From Shewanella donghaensis (GTDB lineage: Bacteria; Pseudomonadota; Gammaproteobacteria; Enterobacterales; Shewanellaceae): a DNA stretch of 64,000 nucleotides. The notes below the pieces were generated by a model. The model saw only the letters and a list, made by a program, of their open reading frames with translations, was not told the DNA's origin and did no database searches. Position numbers and translations under genes: made by a program. The DNA is taken from positions 3,968,001 to 4,032,000 of the forward strand of contig NZ_CP041783.1 in NCBI RefSeq assembly GCF_007567505.1. Direction: 5' to 3'. Shown piece by piece: positions 55,174 to 64,000 of the stretch. Every line of letters starts with the position of its first letter. Positions within the stretch are counted from its first letter, which is position 1.

Positions 55174-55200
55174 AGTGTTTACTGAATCAGTATTGACTGA

Positions 55201-56331
55201 TTAGCTTCTTAATATCTCTAAAGGCATTGCCAACATATCATCACCAGATCCTGCAAAGTACCAAATAATACCAATCAGTATACCTACTGTGAGGAAGTAC
55301 CATAACGCTGAAAATATTTGCCCATAACGGTCAAGTGGGAGTAAGTGACTTTGGTGACGCGTTTTCCATTCAAATACAATTTCAAGACTACCAATCAATA
55401 ATAAGAATCCCAATAAGGCTAAACCCAAACTGTAACTGATCAGTACGCCTACGGCGGCACCAGCAATACAAGCCACTAAACCAACCATACTGTTCATTGA
55501 AAAAGTTATACTTTTTAATATATGGCCGCCGTCTAATGGCAGTATGGGCAATAGATTGAATAGATTTAGCAGGGCATTAAAACTGGCAAGTCCGGCAAAA
55601 AATATATTACCAGTTATCCAGTAAGCCACCATACAAGCTATTGATAATATTAGTCCGAAAGTGGGTCCCATTATTGAGATAACAACATTTTGCCAGCGAG
55701 TATTGATTCGCTCATCGCTAACGGCAAGCCCACCCATAAAGGGGATTAAGTAAATGCCTTTGGTTTTCATTCCAAAGTGTTTCATCGCTTTAATATGGCC
55801 ATATTCATGTATCACCAAACAAGCAATCAGTGCTAATGCAAACTCGATTGAAAATAGCCATGAGTAGGCCGCTACACTGGCTGCAGCAAGCATGGCTTTA
55901 ATAACTTTGGCACTTTTTAACAGCTTAAACCCTAAAGAGGCTAAACCGACCACACTGAATTTTTGATTTTTAACTGGCGCGACTTCAGGAGTTTGTTGTT
56001 CTATATCTTTGGTGTTGCGCTGCCCGTCTGCAATGGTTTCATTGTCGACAAGGACTGCATAATTAATCAGAAATGGTTGCCACTGAACATCACTTTCTAA
56101 GCGTACTTTCATGACTTTTTTACTGATTTCTGTAATGACATCATCGTTGCTCGACTCCGCCATTGAGCTCGGTCTTGAAAGCTCGAATTCATGGATTGTA
56201 AACGCTTGATTATCTGCCGATGCAGACTTTTGTGAGACAAGTTGATTATCCCAATAGAGTTGTTGCCAACCAGCCATAGAGCCTTCTAATCGTAGGCGCT
56301 TTCCTAGGCATTCAATGTTTAACAGTTCCAT
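55201..56331 (-). CDS. M50 (site-2 protease-like) membrane metallopeptidase
   Basis: 376 residues. A soluble N-terminal region (about 1-130) precedes six or so membrane helices. Zinc site HEYGH (H175, E176, H179) and third ligand in LPILPLDGGH (D267) are the S2P hallmarks. No PDZ domain is apparent. Such proteases cut proteins within the membrane, often in stress signalling. It heads no clear operon but shares strand and spacing (64 bp) with the DUF4144-like gene. Substrate unknown. Confidence 0.9.
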   Translation of the reverse strand: MELLNIECLGKRLRLEGSMAGWQQLYWDNQLVSQKSASADNQAFTIHEFELSRPSSMAESSNDDVITEISKKVMKVRLESDVQWQPFLINYAVLVDNETIADGQRNTKDIEQQTPEVAPVKNQKFSVVGLASLGFKLLKSAKVIKAMLAAASVAAYSWLFSIEFALALIACLVIHEYGHIKAMKHFGMKTKGIYLIPFMGGLAVSDERINTRWQNVVISIMGPTFGLILSIACMVAYWITGNIFFAGLASFNALLNLFNLLPILPLDGGHILKSITFSMNSMVGLVACIAGAAVGVLISYSLGLALLGFLLLIGSLEIVFEWKTRHQSHLLPLDRYGQIFSALWYFLTVGILIGIIWYFAGSGDDMLAMPLEILRS

Positions 56332-56395
56332 TTTTGATACTCATGTAGCGGGATATAAATTATGAAGGGCATTTTGCCTCAGTAACTAAGCTGAC

Positions 56396-56776
56396 TCAAG
56401 AAAATTCAGAGTCAAGAAACTCAACCGTTTCAATTCCTTGCTTAATCGTACTGAAAGCTAGCTTTGAGCTACAGCAATGGCCATTGAGTTGGGCATGAAG
56501 CCTAACGTATTTAATAAAGACGAGAACATCTATTGGCTTAATACTTAAGCTGAGCTGTGGTAATTGCGTGGTCGCTTGATTGCGAAATTCTAATTGGGAG
56601 TCGTTTTCAAAGGCAATATCATAGGTATTGCCTTTGGTATCTAAAAGTTGATCGGTTGAATCGAGGATGTGTGGTGTTAGGCAGCAGTACTCGAGCCAAT
56701 CTCTATCACTTGCAAGGTAGATCAGTTCTTCACAGTCTTGCTGTTTAATGATTGCTGGCCACTGAATCTCTTGCAT
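56396..56776 (-). CDS. DUF4144-like small protein
   Basis: 126 residues, cytoplasmic. Starts MQEIQWPAIIKQQDCEELIY, with a LSLSIKPIDVLVFIKYVRLHAQ helix and a CCSSK motif. It matches what I recall of DUF4144 proteins, small proteins seen mainly in Shewanella and Vibrio. Function unknown. It sits 33 bp after the DUF342 gene, so the two may be co-expressed. Confidence 0.7.
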   Translation of the reverse strand: MQEIQWPAIIKQQDCEELIYLASDRDWLEYCCLTPHILDSTDQLLDTKGNTYDIAFENDSQLEFRNQATTQLPQLSLSIKPIDVLVFIKYVRLHAQLNGHCCSSKLAFSTIKQGIETVEFLDSEFS

Positions 56777-56809
56777 AGTTACCTTGCGTTCTAAAGGGAT
56801 AAATTCAGA

Positions 56810-58477
56810 TTAATGAGTGCCGTAATCATAGCTGACTTCGTTATGCACATTTTTAACCTGGCATGGGCCATGCTCTCGTTGAGTACGATTTTGAGCGGGA
56901 CCAATATGAATCTCTACATTCGCAAAGATGTGTTTTTCAGCTTGAATGCAATATTTATTATAATAACCAGCAACTTCTTGCTCTAAAACTTTAAATTCTA
57001 ACTCTGATTGCGCTCGTTGATTGGCAATATCTTTTTTTTCATCAAGCATCATTTTTACTTGCTCAATCATACCGGCATCTGTCTGCCATTCTGTTTTAGG
57101 CGGAAGCTTTCTCAATCGTGATTCAATATCAAGTCCCGATACCACAAACCTTTTGGCCTTCTCATCGGCTAATTTAACTTCTGCCCGAAGCTCTGATTGG
57201 TGCATCGCACAAAATAGTTCGGTTTTTGTTCCTGCTGTTGCACCAAATGCTACAGCAGTAATTCCTTTAGCTGCAGTGGCCTTACCGCCGACAAGATCGC
57301 CGCGCTTGGCATTTGGATCACTTACCGTTATTTGACTGTCGGATTGTGAATGACTATGAAGTAATTGTTTGGTGACTAAAATATCGCTTTGGGCGGTAAG
57401 ATTAGAATATTGCACAAATTGAGCGCATATTTGCCCTTCTGCGGTAATTGAAGTGCTGAGTTGATGCTCTTTGATCAAACGGCCAATGACGCCCTTGCTG
57501 ACAATGACATCACCTTTTGCTTCAAGGGTTGCTGAATCAACAAAGCCCATAACGGTAATATCACCGCTACTTTTAACATGCATACCTTCATGAACATCAC
57601 CAGTAATCAAAATGCTGCCTTCAAAATTAACATGACCGTATTTTACATCGACATCTTTGATTTGTAATACATCATCAACCTGCATACCTTGACGGTTTTC
57701 GACTGGCTGACCGGGCACTGTAGCGATAAGCAGATTGGGGTTTTCATTATCAAGTTGAGTACCACTTCCTGCTGACATGTTGGCATCTTTACCTTCAACT
57801 TGAAGTAATACATCACCATTGACGTTGTAGCCTGGTTCACCCTTTGTAGCAGGGGTTTTTATCATCAATACGTCATTAGGTTTTACCATGATCATGGCCC
57901 CCAAGTTACGCATGTCGACTGAGCCGTCTTCTCGCTCTTGAGGTTGCAGTAAGCGTTCTCGGGCCAATGGTACTTGTCTTTTTAAACTTGCATTGATGCC
58001 ATTAATCGCAGCTTTACCGGTTGCTATCGTGCTACTGCATTTTTCACCAGGGGGAAGAATGGTCAACTGTTGGATTAAGGACTGTATTTTGGGCTTACTG
58101 AGTCCCATTTTTATTTTATGAGATTTGAGCGCATTTAAGATCATAGGCAAGGTGGCATCTTTGCCACCATATGCAGAGACTAACGTCATTGAAGCCGACA
58201 TTTTATCTTCACTGATGTCGATGCTGACTTGACCGTCAACACGTTCAGCAATGGTAAAAAATAGTTCGTGTTTGCCAATATCTTGGCCACATTGGCTATT
58301 CACTTCAGCCATTGCTTTAGCAATATTTTGCTCAAGGGGGCGTAACATCGCAAATTCAGGCTGATTAAGTAATTGTTTTATATCGTCTTCATTTACAGGG
58401 CCGTGGCTATTGGGGATCAGGCGTAACTCAACTTGAGTTTGATCTACATTAAAAACCGCTAAATTTGACACTAACAT
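56810..58477 (-). CDS. DUF342 (FapA-like) domain protein
   Basis: 555 residues. The N-terminal part (about 1-190) is alpha/beta and the middle (about 200-390) is a right-handed beta-helix built on repeated short strands (NVNGDVLLQVEGKDANM, GHVNFEGSILITGDVHEG, DITVMGFVDSATLEAKGDVI). A coiled coil of about 60 residues follows (EQVKMMLDEKKDIANQRAQ). DUF342 proteins include the flagellar/surface-linked FapA-type proteins. Role here unknown. It is upstream of the DUF4144-like gene on the same strand. Confidence 0.88.
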   Translation of the reverse strand: MLVSNLAVFNVDQTQVELRLIPNSHGPVNEDDIKQLLNQPEFAMLRPLEQNIAKAMAEVNSQCGQDIGKHELFFTIAERVDGQVSIDISEDKMSASMTLVSAYGGKDATLPMILNALKSHKIKMGLSKPKIQSLIQQLTILPPGEKCSSTIATGKAAINGINASLKRQVPLARERLLQPQEREDGSVDMRNLGAMIMVKPNDVLMIKTPATKGEPGYNVNGDVLLQVEGKDANMSAGSGTQLDNENPNLLIATVPGQPVENRQGMQVDDVLQIKDVDVKYGHVNFEGSILITGDVHEGMHVKSSGDITVMGFVDSATLEAKGDVIVSKGVIGRLIKEHQLSTSITAEGQICAQFVQYSNLTAQSDILVTKQLLHSHSQSDSQITVSDPNAKRGDLVGGKATAAKGITAVAFGATAGTKTELFCAMHQSELRAEVKLADEKAKRFVVSGLDIESRLRKLPPKTEWQTDAGMIEQVKMMLDEKKDIANQRAQSELEFKVLEQEVAGYYNKYCIQAEKHIFANVEIHIGPAQNRTQREHGPCQVKNVHNEVSYDYGTH

Positions 58478-58673
58478 ACATCACCTTAATCTTAACGCTC
58501 TGTATTGGTACATTTTTACTGTGCACAATTAGAAGAACGATACGCCTTTAAAGACGCTTATTATTAGTTTACAAAATGTATCTTTTTTTTAAAGTAAAAA
58601 CTAGTCTGTTATTGGTTATTTATTAGCTTAATTGAATAATTTTGTAAACGATAGTTTTTGTATTAATTGTTTG

Positions 58674-59708
58674 TTAATTCTGGAAAAAATATAACTTGTA
58701 CTTATTGTTTTCTGCGGGAACATTTACTTGACCAAATACTTCAGCAATTGTGTCTGCATAAGGTAAGTTTCGGTTCGCGACAATTTGCCAAACCCCTTTC
58801 TTTGCAAGGCATGATGCACTGGATTTGACGAAAGCTTTTGTTATTTGGGTATTCGCCGCTAAACCGTCATGAAAAGGTGGGTTAGCAATGATGCCGTTAA
58901 ACTGTCCGTTAATTTGATTGAAGCCATCAGATGGGTAAACCTTAGCCTTCATACTATTCGCGGCAAGCGTTAGTTCACAAGCAAGTAATGCCATCGCATT
59001 GATATCAATACATTCCATTGCTAAGTCTGGGTTGGCTTTTAATAGTGCAGCACTAATGACGCCAGCTCCACAACCAAAATCAAGCACTCTGCCGCTGAGA
59101 GCGGGTAAATGAGATAGCAGTAACTCAGTGCCTTGATCGAGTCGTTTTTCGCTAAACACGCCAACAAGATTACAAATCGTAATATCGCCTTGTGGTGTCG
59201 ATAATTGATATCGGCTCACCCAGTTATTGATATTAAAAATGGGTGCTTGTTCGACCAATTCAGAAGCAAATAATAAGCAATGACGGGCATTGTCTCTTTT
59301 GCTTGGCGCATAAAAGTAATCAGGTAGTAACTTTGCTAATGACTTTACGCCACCTTTGTTTTCACCGACGACAAGTAAGCTGCCGCCTTGCTTTAAATGC
59401 TTTGCGGCTAGGTTAAACAGGTAAGGTGCTAGTGGTTTGGCTTTAGGAAAATAGATAACAGCAACATCAAACTGTTTGTCTGCATCACTTGCTGGTAGCT
59501 CATGTCCAAAGTGACAACTAAGCCCGTCTTTGTTTTTTTGTGAAACGAGTAGGTGGTGATTGTAATCCAAGGCGAGTGCCGTAACCGTTTTTGCACTATC
59601 AAGTAGCTCTGCAGCTAACGTATCTGCTTCGTGATTCAGAATTAAAACATCTTGGTTTTCAATGAATTCAGTATTTCTTAATAAAACTTGAGAAGCGTTA
59701 GTGAGCAC
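58674..59708 (-). CDS. rsmC: 16S rRNA m2G1207 methyltransferase RsmC
   Basis: 344 residues. Two tandem Rossmann domains: a degenerate N-terminal half (about 1-160) and a catalytic C-terminal half with the SAM site [16 protein letters not shown] and the adenine/guanine N-methyltransferase motif NPPFHDG. Methylates G1207 in the small subunit. Length matches E. coli RsmC (343). Followed by the DUF342 gene after about 196 bp. Confidence 0.95.
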   Translation of the reverse strand: MLTNASQVLLRNTEFIENQDVLILNHEADTLAAELLDSAKTVTALALDYNHHLLVSQKNKDGLSCHFGHELPASDADKQFDVAVIYFPKAKPLAPYLFNLAAKHLKQGGSLLVVGENKGGVKSLAKLLPDYFYAPSKRDNARHCLLFASELVEQAPIFNINNWVSRYQLSTPQGDITICNLVGVFSEKRLDQGTELLLSHLPALSGRVLDFGCGAGVISAALLKANPDLAMECIDINAMALLACELTLAANSMKAKVYPSDGFNQINGQFNGIIANPPFHDGLAANTQITKAFVKSSASCLAKKGVWQIVANRNLPYADTIAEVFGQVNVPAENNKYKLYFFQN

Positions 59709-59760
59709 GTGATTAACCTTTTAAAAAATATTGGCTAGATTATAGCAAAAATGGGCAACA

Positions 59761-59788
59761 AAAAGGGTGACAAAATTGTCACCCTTTT
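59761..59788 (-). terminator. terminator of phoA
   Basis: AAAAGGGTGACAA and TTGTCACCCTTTT, perfect 13 bp arms with a 2-nt centre, followed on the minus strand by a T-run. Confidence 0.9.
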
Positions 59789-59834
59789 AGGTTTATATAC
59801 CCGTGGCTTATTGATTATCTAAACTGAAGAAAAA

Positions 59835-61301
59835 TCACTTTGTTTTTGGCAGTAAACTCATCATCTTAATCGCTATTTCAGTATTATCTTGATGACCGCT
59901 AAACAGCCTTGCTCCTGGTCCAGCAGCAAATACTTGTACATCTAATGCGGTATGACCCAGTGAAGTCCAACCGGTATTAGTGCGTAAATCAATAATATTG
60001 AGAATGGTTATGTTGAGCTGTTTTTCACCTTGCATACGCGCTGTGTTTAATTGACTAAACTCTGCTTCACTCGCTTCAAAACCGATGAGGTTATTGAAGG
60101 TGGCTTTCCAATCATCAGTAGCAATGACTTGCTTAGCAATCTCAGTGGGTGATGCTTGTATTGAGTGGAGTAACTCAGGATTCCATGCATATTCACCATT
60201 AGCGCCGATCGAAAGGCCACCAGTATTATGATCTGCAGTGACAACCATAAGGGTGTCTTTATTTTGGCGAACAAACTGCTCCACAACTTCAATCGCATTG
60301 GCAAATTCATCCATTTCACCCATAGCAGAAGCGATATCATTTGAATGGCCTGCCCAGTCAATTAAGCTGCCTTCAACCATAAGAATAAAGCCTTGTTCAT
60401 TTTGTGATAATAAATCCAACGCTTTTTTAGTCAACGTACTCAGTTTATGACCTTGCTTATCATCAATGACCCAAGGTAGTTGTACTGGAGCAAACAGGCC
60501 AAGTACTTTTGGCTGTTCGATGCTATCAAGCTGTTCAAACTCGGTTATATGCTGATAGCCTTTTGCCTTAAACTGTTTCAATAACTCTGCTGAGAAGTAT
60601 TTCTGCCCACCACCGAGTATCACTTCTGCATCACTGTCTAAATATGACTTAGCAATGGCTTCATAATTTCTGCGATGTTCGTTATGGGATAAAAAAGCGG
60701 CTGGGGTGGCATGGTTTACTTGGCTGGTTACCGCGACACCAGTGGATAAACCTAATGCTTTGGCTTTTTCCATTATCGTGACAAGTGGCCGCTTATTTTC
60801 ATCAACAGAAATTGCGCCATTATAGGTTTTAAAGCCTGTGGCTAAAGCTGTAGCCGAAGCTGCTGAATCGGTGACATATCCACTGACTGGTGCTGGGTAG
60901 GTACTCGCCATACCAACAAGTAGTCTATCGAATACAGTTTGTTCGATCTCTTCGGTTTCAGGGTTGTCTTTATAATAACGATAAGCCGTTGTATAAGCTG
61001 GGCCCATACCATCACCGATCATTATTATCATATTTTTAGGTTTAGCGGGTGTCGTTGCCGGTGTTGAAGTTCTCACCACTGAGGTGATTGGCGCAATGAT
61101 GTCGGCTTGAGTGTTTTCGCCATTACCAGTTACCGTCTTTTTTGAAGCGACAGGTTTTGATATGGCAGAATTGATATCTTGACTTGCACCGGACGAATTC
61201 ACATTGCTCGCAGCTTCGGCGATAAGCTCATTAGCAATTGTTGATTGAGAGAAGGTTAAGGTTAACGCAAAAAGCAAACCCAGAGTATTTCGTAGGTGCA
61301 T
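59835..61301 (-). CDS. periplasmic alkaline phosphatase
   Basis: 488 residues, E. coli PhoA family. Signal peptide MHLRNTLGLLFALTLTFSQS (cut near IAN), then a Ser/Thr/Ala-rich linker of about 70 residues absent from E. coli PhoA. Catalytic motifs: MIGDGMG (metal Asp), VTDSAASATAL with nucleophile S146, EGSLIDWAGH, VTADHNTGG and TSLGHTA. Releases phosphate from organic esters in the periplasm. No PHO box was found by eye upstream. Confidence 0.9.
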   Translation of the reverse strand: MHLRNTLGLLFALTLTFSQSTIANELIAEAASNVNSSGASQDINSAISKPVASKKTVTGNGENTQADIIAPITSVVRTSTPATTPAKPKNMIIMIGDGMGPAYTTAYRYYKDNPETEEIEQTVFDRLLVGMASTYPAPVSGYVTDSAASATALATGFKTYNGAISVDENKRPLVTIMEKAKALGLSTGVAVTSQVNHATPAAFLSHNEHRRNYEAIAKSYLDSDAEVILGGGQKYFSAELLKQFKAKGYQHITEFEQLDSIEQPKVLGLFAPVQLPWVIDDKQGHKLSTLTKKALDLLSQNEQGFILMVEGSLIDWAGHSNDIASAMGEMDEFANAIEVVEQFVRQNKDTLMVVTADHNTGGLSIGANGEYAWNPELLHSIQASPTEIAKQVIATDDWKATFNNLIGFEASEAEFSQLNTARMQGEKQLNITILNIIDLRTNTGWTSLGHTALDVQVFAAGPGARLFSGHQDNTEIAIKMMSLLPKTK

Positions 61302-61363
61302 GTTTAGTCCCGAAAATTAGCGAAAAATTCGGCAGTAATATAGTAGATTACTGCCGATAGTAC

Positions 61364-62317
61364 TTAAGCTGTTTTATTAATACGTGTTTCAATTGAATCC
61401 ATTAACATGCCGGTAATATCGACATCGAATGCGGCTTCAATTTCTTTAATACAAGTTGGGCTAGTCACATTGATTTCAGTCAGCTTGTCGCCAATAACGT
61501 CAAGACCCACAAATATCAGTCCACGTTTTTTAAGCTCAGGACCTATAGTGCGGGCAATATGCCAATCTGATTCAGATAACGGTTGAGCAACACCTCGGCC
61601 ACCTGCTGCTAGGTTGCCACGGGTTTCACCTTTTTGTGGAATTCGAGCTAATGAGAAGGGCACAGGTTCACCATCAACCACTAAAATGCGTTTGTCACCT
61701 GAAGTGATATCAGGAATAAACGCTTGAACCATAGCGTATTGCTTACCTTCACTGGTTAAGGTTTCAATGATAACGCCTAAGTTTGGGTCATCTTTCTTGA
61801 CGCGAAAAATTGAGCTACCACCCATACCATCAAGCGGCTTAAGAATGATGTCACCTTTTTCTTTATGGAAGGCGCGGATACGTTGCTCATCTCTGGTTAC
61901 GATGGTTTCAGGAGTAAACTCAGAGAACCATGCCGTAAAGAGTTTTTCATTGGCATCACGTAAACTTTGTGGTTTATTGACGATCAAAGTGCCTTGTTCT
62001 TCTGCACGTTCAAGCATATATGTCGCGTAAATAAATTCAGTATCAAATGGCGGGTCTTTACGCATTAAAATGACATCAAGATCGGCAAGTGGTGTATCGA
62101 CGCTTTCACCTAATTCAAACCACTTTTCTGGGTTTGCTTCAACGGTTAATGAACGCATGGTGGCAGTTGCCTGACCATTAACCATCGCAAGGTCATTCAT
62201 TTCCATGTAAAACAATTGATAACCGCGAGCTTGTGCAGCCATTAACATGGCGAAACTAGAATCTTTTTTAATGTTAATGTCACTAATTGGATCCATTACT
62301 ATGCCGAGCTTAATCAT
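61364..62317 (-). CDS. gshB: glutathione synthetase
   Basis: 317 residues, ATP-grasp ligase that adds glycine to gamma-glutamylcysteine. KLGIVMDPISDINIKKDSSF at the start, then RKDPPFDTEF, KPLDGMGGSSIF (ATP-binding), DITSGDKRILVVDGEPV and GLDVIGDKLTEINVTSPTC. Length matches E. coli GshB (316). It lies 37 bp after rsmE, forming endA-rsmE-gshB. Confidence 0.96.
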   Translation of the reverse strand: MIKLGIVMDPISDINIKKDSSFAMLMAAQARGYQLFYMEMNDLAMVNGQATATMRSLTVEANPEKWFELGESVDTPLADLDVILMRKDPPFDTEFIYATYMLERAEEQGTLIVNKPQSLRDANEKLFTAWFSEFTPETIVTRDEQRIRAFHKEKGDIILKPLDGMGGSSIFRVKKDDPNLGVIIETLTSEGKQYAMVQAFIPDITSGDKRILVVDGEPVPFSLARIPQKGETRGNLAAGGRGVAQPLSESDWHIARTIGPELKKRGLIFVGLDVIGDKLTEINVTSPTCIKEIEAAFDVDITGMLMDSIETRINKTA

Positions 62318-62354
62318 ACTTTTATCCTTATATTCTCAATGCGTGCATCATTGA

Positions 62355-63101
62355 TTAACCTATATCACCAAATCTTAGTTGTAATGCGGTGATAGCTGTT
62401 AGTGAAGCTGTTTCTGTTCGTAATACTCTTGGACCTAAAAGCACATCGGTAAATAGATGTGTTTCTGTCATGGCTATCTCTTCTTCTGATAGACCGCCTT
62501 CAGGACCAATTAATAACCGAACTTTATTATTTTCATTAATACTGTCTAATGTCAGGCCATTAATACCATGAGCTGCTCGTGGATGTAGATTGAGTTTTAA
62601 TGCTGCCGTTTGCTCTGCACACCACTGACTCAGGGTCATCGCCGGACGGACAATTGGAACGATACTTCGGCCTGATTGCTCACAAGCGCTGATGACAATT
62701 TTTTGCCATTGACCTATCTTTTTATCAAGACGTTCGCCACTAAGTTTTACACCACAACGATCTGAAAACAATGGGGTAATGGTACTGACACCCAATTCCA
62801 CCGATTTTTGAATGGTAAAATCCATTCTGTCGCCCCTAGAGATAACCTGGCCTAGGTGTAAATCTAGTGGTGACTCTGAATTATTCTCAGTTTTAGAGAT
62901 AATTTCTACGGTAACATTTTTCTTATTGGCACTGATGATGTTGGCCAAGTAGTCATAACTATCACCAGTAAATAAACTGATTTGATCACCTTCAACCATA
63001 CGAAGTACACGACCAATGTGGGCAGCGCCATCTTCATCAAGTTTAACTTGTTGATTGAGCGCTAGTTCATTGACTGGCTGATAAATTCTTGGAACTCGCA
63101 T
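62355..63101 (-). CDS. rsmE: 16S rRNA m3U1498 methyltransferase RsmE
   Basis: 248 residues from ATG 63101 (AAGGA upstream); a TTG three codons earlier is unlikely. SPOUT/trefoil-knot methyltransferase: PUA-like N-terminus ([18 protein letters not shown]), then [20 protein letters not shown], and the knot motif [14 protein letters not shown] with [13 protein letters not shown]. Methylates U1498 of 16S rRNA. Follows endA after 12 bp. Confidence 0.95.
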   Translation of the reverse strand: MRVPRIYQPVNELALNQQVKLDEDGAAHIGRVLRMVEGDQISLFTGDSYDYLANIISANKKNVTVEIISKTENNSESPLDLHLGQVISRGDRMDFTIQKSVELGVSTITPLFSDRCGVKLSGERLDKKIGQWQKIVISACEQSGRSIVPIVRPAMTLSQWCAEQTAALKLNLHPRAAHGINGLTLDSINENNKVRLLIGPEGGLSEEEIAMTETHLFTDVLLGPRVLRTETASLTAITALQLRFGDIG

Positions 63102-63113
63102 AAATAACAATCC

Positions 63114-63851
63114 TTAATCAATGAGGCCGAGAGTCTGACATTGTTTTAATACAGTTTGATTATGGTTACCCTGTTTATTGGCAATAAGTCGATCTCGGTA
63201 ACATTCTGTGATATCAACTGGATAAGATTTATCCCAAGCTTGAAATAAACGTTTCTGACTTGAAGAAATCGACAATCCATAAGTTGCTTGCATGTAAAAA
63301 TAGGTTCTGGCAATCGCTCCACGACTTTGCTTTGGTGGTTGTACTTTACGGCCTTTAAAGTCAACTACCATATCACATTGGCCATATTGAGTAGCGTTTC
63401 CGTTCCACTCACTAAAGCGGTAATTACTCCTATCACCATTCACTTCACCCACTGCTGGAGTTAAGTTGTGTAGGTCAGACTCCATTCTTTTGAATTCAGG
63501 GCTGGTTTTACCGCAATTTTTTCTGCCGCCATCTTGCCAACATTGCAGCTGATGGCCAAACTCCCATGCTGGAACCACATGTTCCCATTCTATTCTGTTA
63601 GCTCTGGGAATTTGTTTTCTAACTTGATAACCACAGCTATCTAGATTTGGCTTCCACTGTTTACCAACGACATTAATATCGCAACCACAGTAAAAACTGG
63701 TCATTGGCAGAGAGCTACTATAAATCTTTTGCGCTATTTTTTTCGCACTTCTAAAGCTACTTGGGTGTTCAGCTGCGTTAATGGTTGTAGAAGTTAATAA
63801 GCACGCGAATACGACGAACAACCATAATGGTTGTAATACAAGTTTTGACAT
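63114..63851 (-). CDS. endA: exported endonuclease I (EndA-like)
   Basis: 245 residues from ATG 63851; a GTG three codons earlier is possible. Signal peptide about 1-26 (cut after INA). Cys pattern (CGCD, CGYQ, CWQ, NCGK, CDM, CYR, CQ) suggests disulfides, and the nuclease core is [14 protein letters not shown] followed by [22 protein letters not shown] broad-specificity DNase acting in the periplasm or outside the cell. It leads the endA-rsmE-gshB run. Confidence 0.93.
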   Translation of the reverse strand: MSKLVLQPLWLFVVFACLLTSTTINAAEHPSSFRSAKKIAQKIYSSSLPMTSFYCGCDINVVGKQWKPNLDSCGYQVRKQIPRANRIEWEHVVPAWEFGHQLQCWQDGGRKNCGKTSPEFKRMESDLHNLTPAVGEVNGDRSNYRFSEWNGNATQYGQCDMVVDFKGRKVQPPKQSRGAIARTYFYMQATYGLSISSSQKRLFQAWDKSYPVDITECYRDRLIANKQGNHNQTVLKQCQTLGLID

Positions 63852-64000
63852 TTGTGGCACAAGCTACCCTAAATTATTATATACGGCACAGGTGTTATAC
63901 GGGTGGTATATCCTGATATTTGCGAAGGATGGTAAGGGATTGAAACTAGGGATGCAATTAATTGTGAAATAAGAATGTTTGCGGGTAATTATCATCAAAT

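Noticed and set aside
63781..63972. 63-codon plus-strand ORF at the right edge
   Set aside because: Opposite the endA signal-peptide region, no ribosome site, unlikely composition.
1..64000. CRISPR arrays, insertion sequences, prophage or integron
   Set aside because: No regularly spaced repeats, transposase, integrase or terminal repeats were seen; the genes are mostly core chromosomal.

Overview
The window looks like a stretch of ordinary chromosome from a marine gammaproteobacterium, most likely Shewanella. I base this on the proteins I recognise (RapA, ArcA, AsnC, RluA, TcdA, LysC, RsmC, GshB-RsmE-EndA), a GC content of roughly 40% by eye, and a typical Shewanella repertoire: hybrid kinase, chemoreceptor and GGDEF proteins, DcuB, major porins and a large secreted subtilase with a GlyGly-CTERM tail. 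I see no insertion sequence, prophage, integron or CRISPR array. The only RNA genes or elements I can defend are one tRNA-Leu(CAA) and a lysine riboswitch.

Layout. 1-8.8 kb: 5' end of rapA, phoH-type PIN/ATPase gene, then a hybrid histidine kinase 33 bp ahead of a secreted zinc metalloprotease. 9-12.3 kb: an unusual Ser/Thr kinase-like protein, a small Cys-rich protein and thiopurine methyltransferase. 12.3-18.4 kb: two tandem paralogous porins, tcdA, a SieB-like membrane protein, a 43-residue DUF3149 protein, tRNA-Leu and a small beta-barrel. 18.4-25 kb: dcuB with a 3 x 16 bp repeat upstream, a TlpA thioredoxin and the 1290-residue subtilase. 25-30.9 kb: asnC, rluA, two small membrane proteins, ldhA, dienelactone hydrolase, MscS-like channel and an orphan spermidine-synthase-like protein. 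31-36.6 kb: ahpC and ahpF separated by two strong hairpins, a diguanylate cyclase and a chemoreceptor. 37.5-43.4 kb: a three-gene SMC/kleisin-type operon in the order SMC-E-F. 43.9-50.7 kb: dicarboxylate symporter, thioredoxin-fold lipoprotein, fbp, DPP-IV-type peptidase with a coupled 32-residue membrane peptide, and arcA. 51.3-55.1 kb: a DUF3293 gene with a perfect CRP-like palindrome, then the lysine riboswitch, a 36-codon leader ORF, lysC and an aspartoacylase-family gene. 55.2-63.9 kb, all on the minus strand: M50 protease, DUF4144 and DUF342 proteins, rsmC, phoA, gshB, rsmE and endA.

How the parts may work together. Several loci fit the anaerobic, redox-flexible life of Shewanella: ArcA, DcuB, LdhA, AhpCF and TlpA. 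Others fit polymer and phosphate scavenging at the envelope: subtilase, DPP-IV, metalloprotease, PhoA and secreted EndA.

The strongest leads for undescribed biology are: (i) the SMC-E-F operon, which resembles MukBEF/MksBEF/Wadjet but has inverted gene order, no JetD-like nuclease, an 11-codon coupling ORF and an inverted-repeat operator upstream; (ii) the lysC leader, where the riboswitch is followed by a 36-codon ORF whose Shine-Dalgarno lies in a hairpin and whose stop overlaps lysC's start; and (iii) the 32-residue membrane peptide coupled to the DPP-IV gene. All functions come from reading the sequence without database searches.
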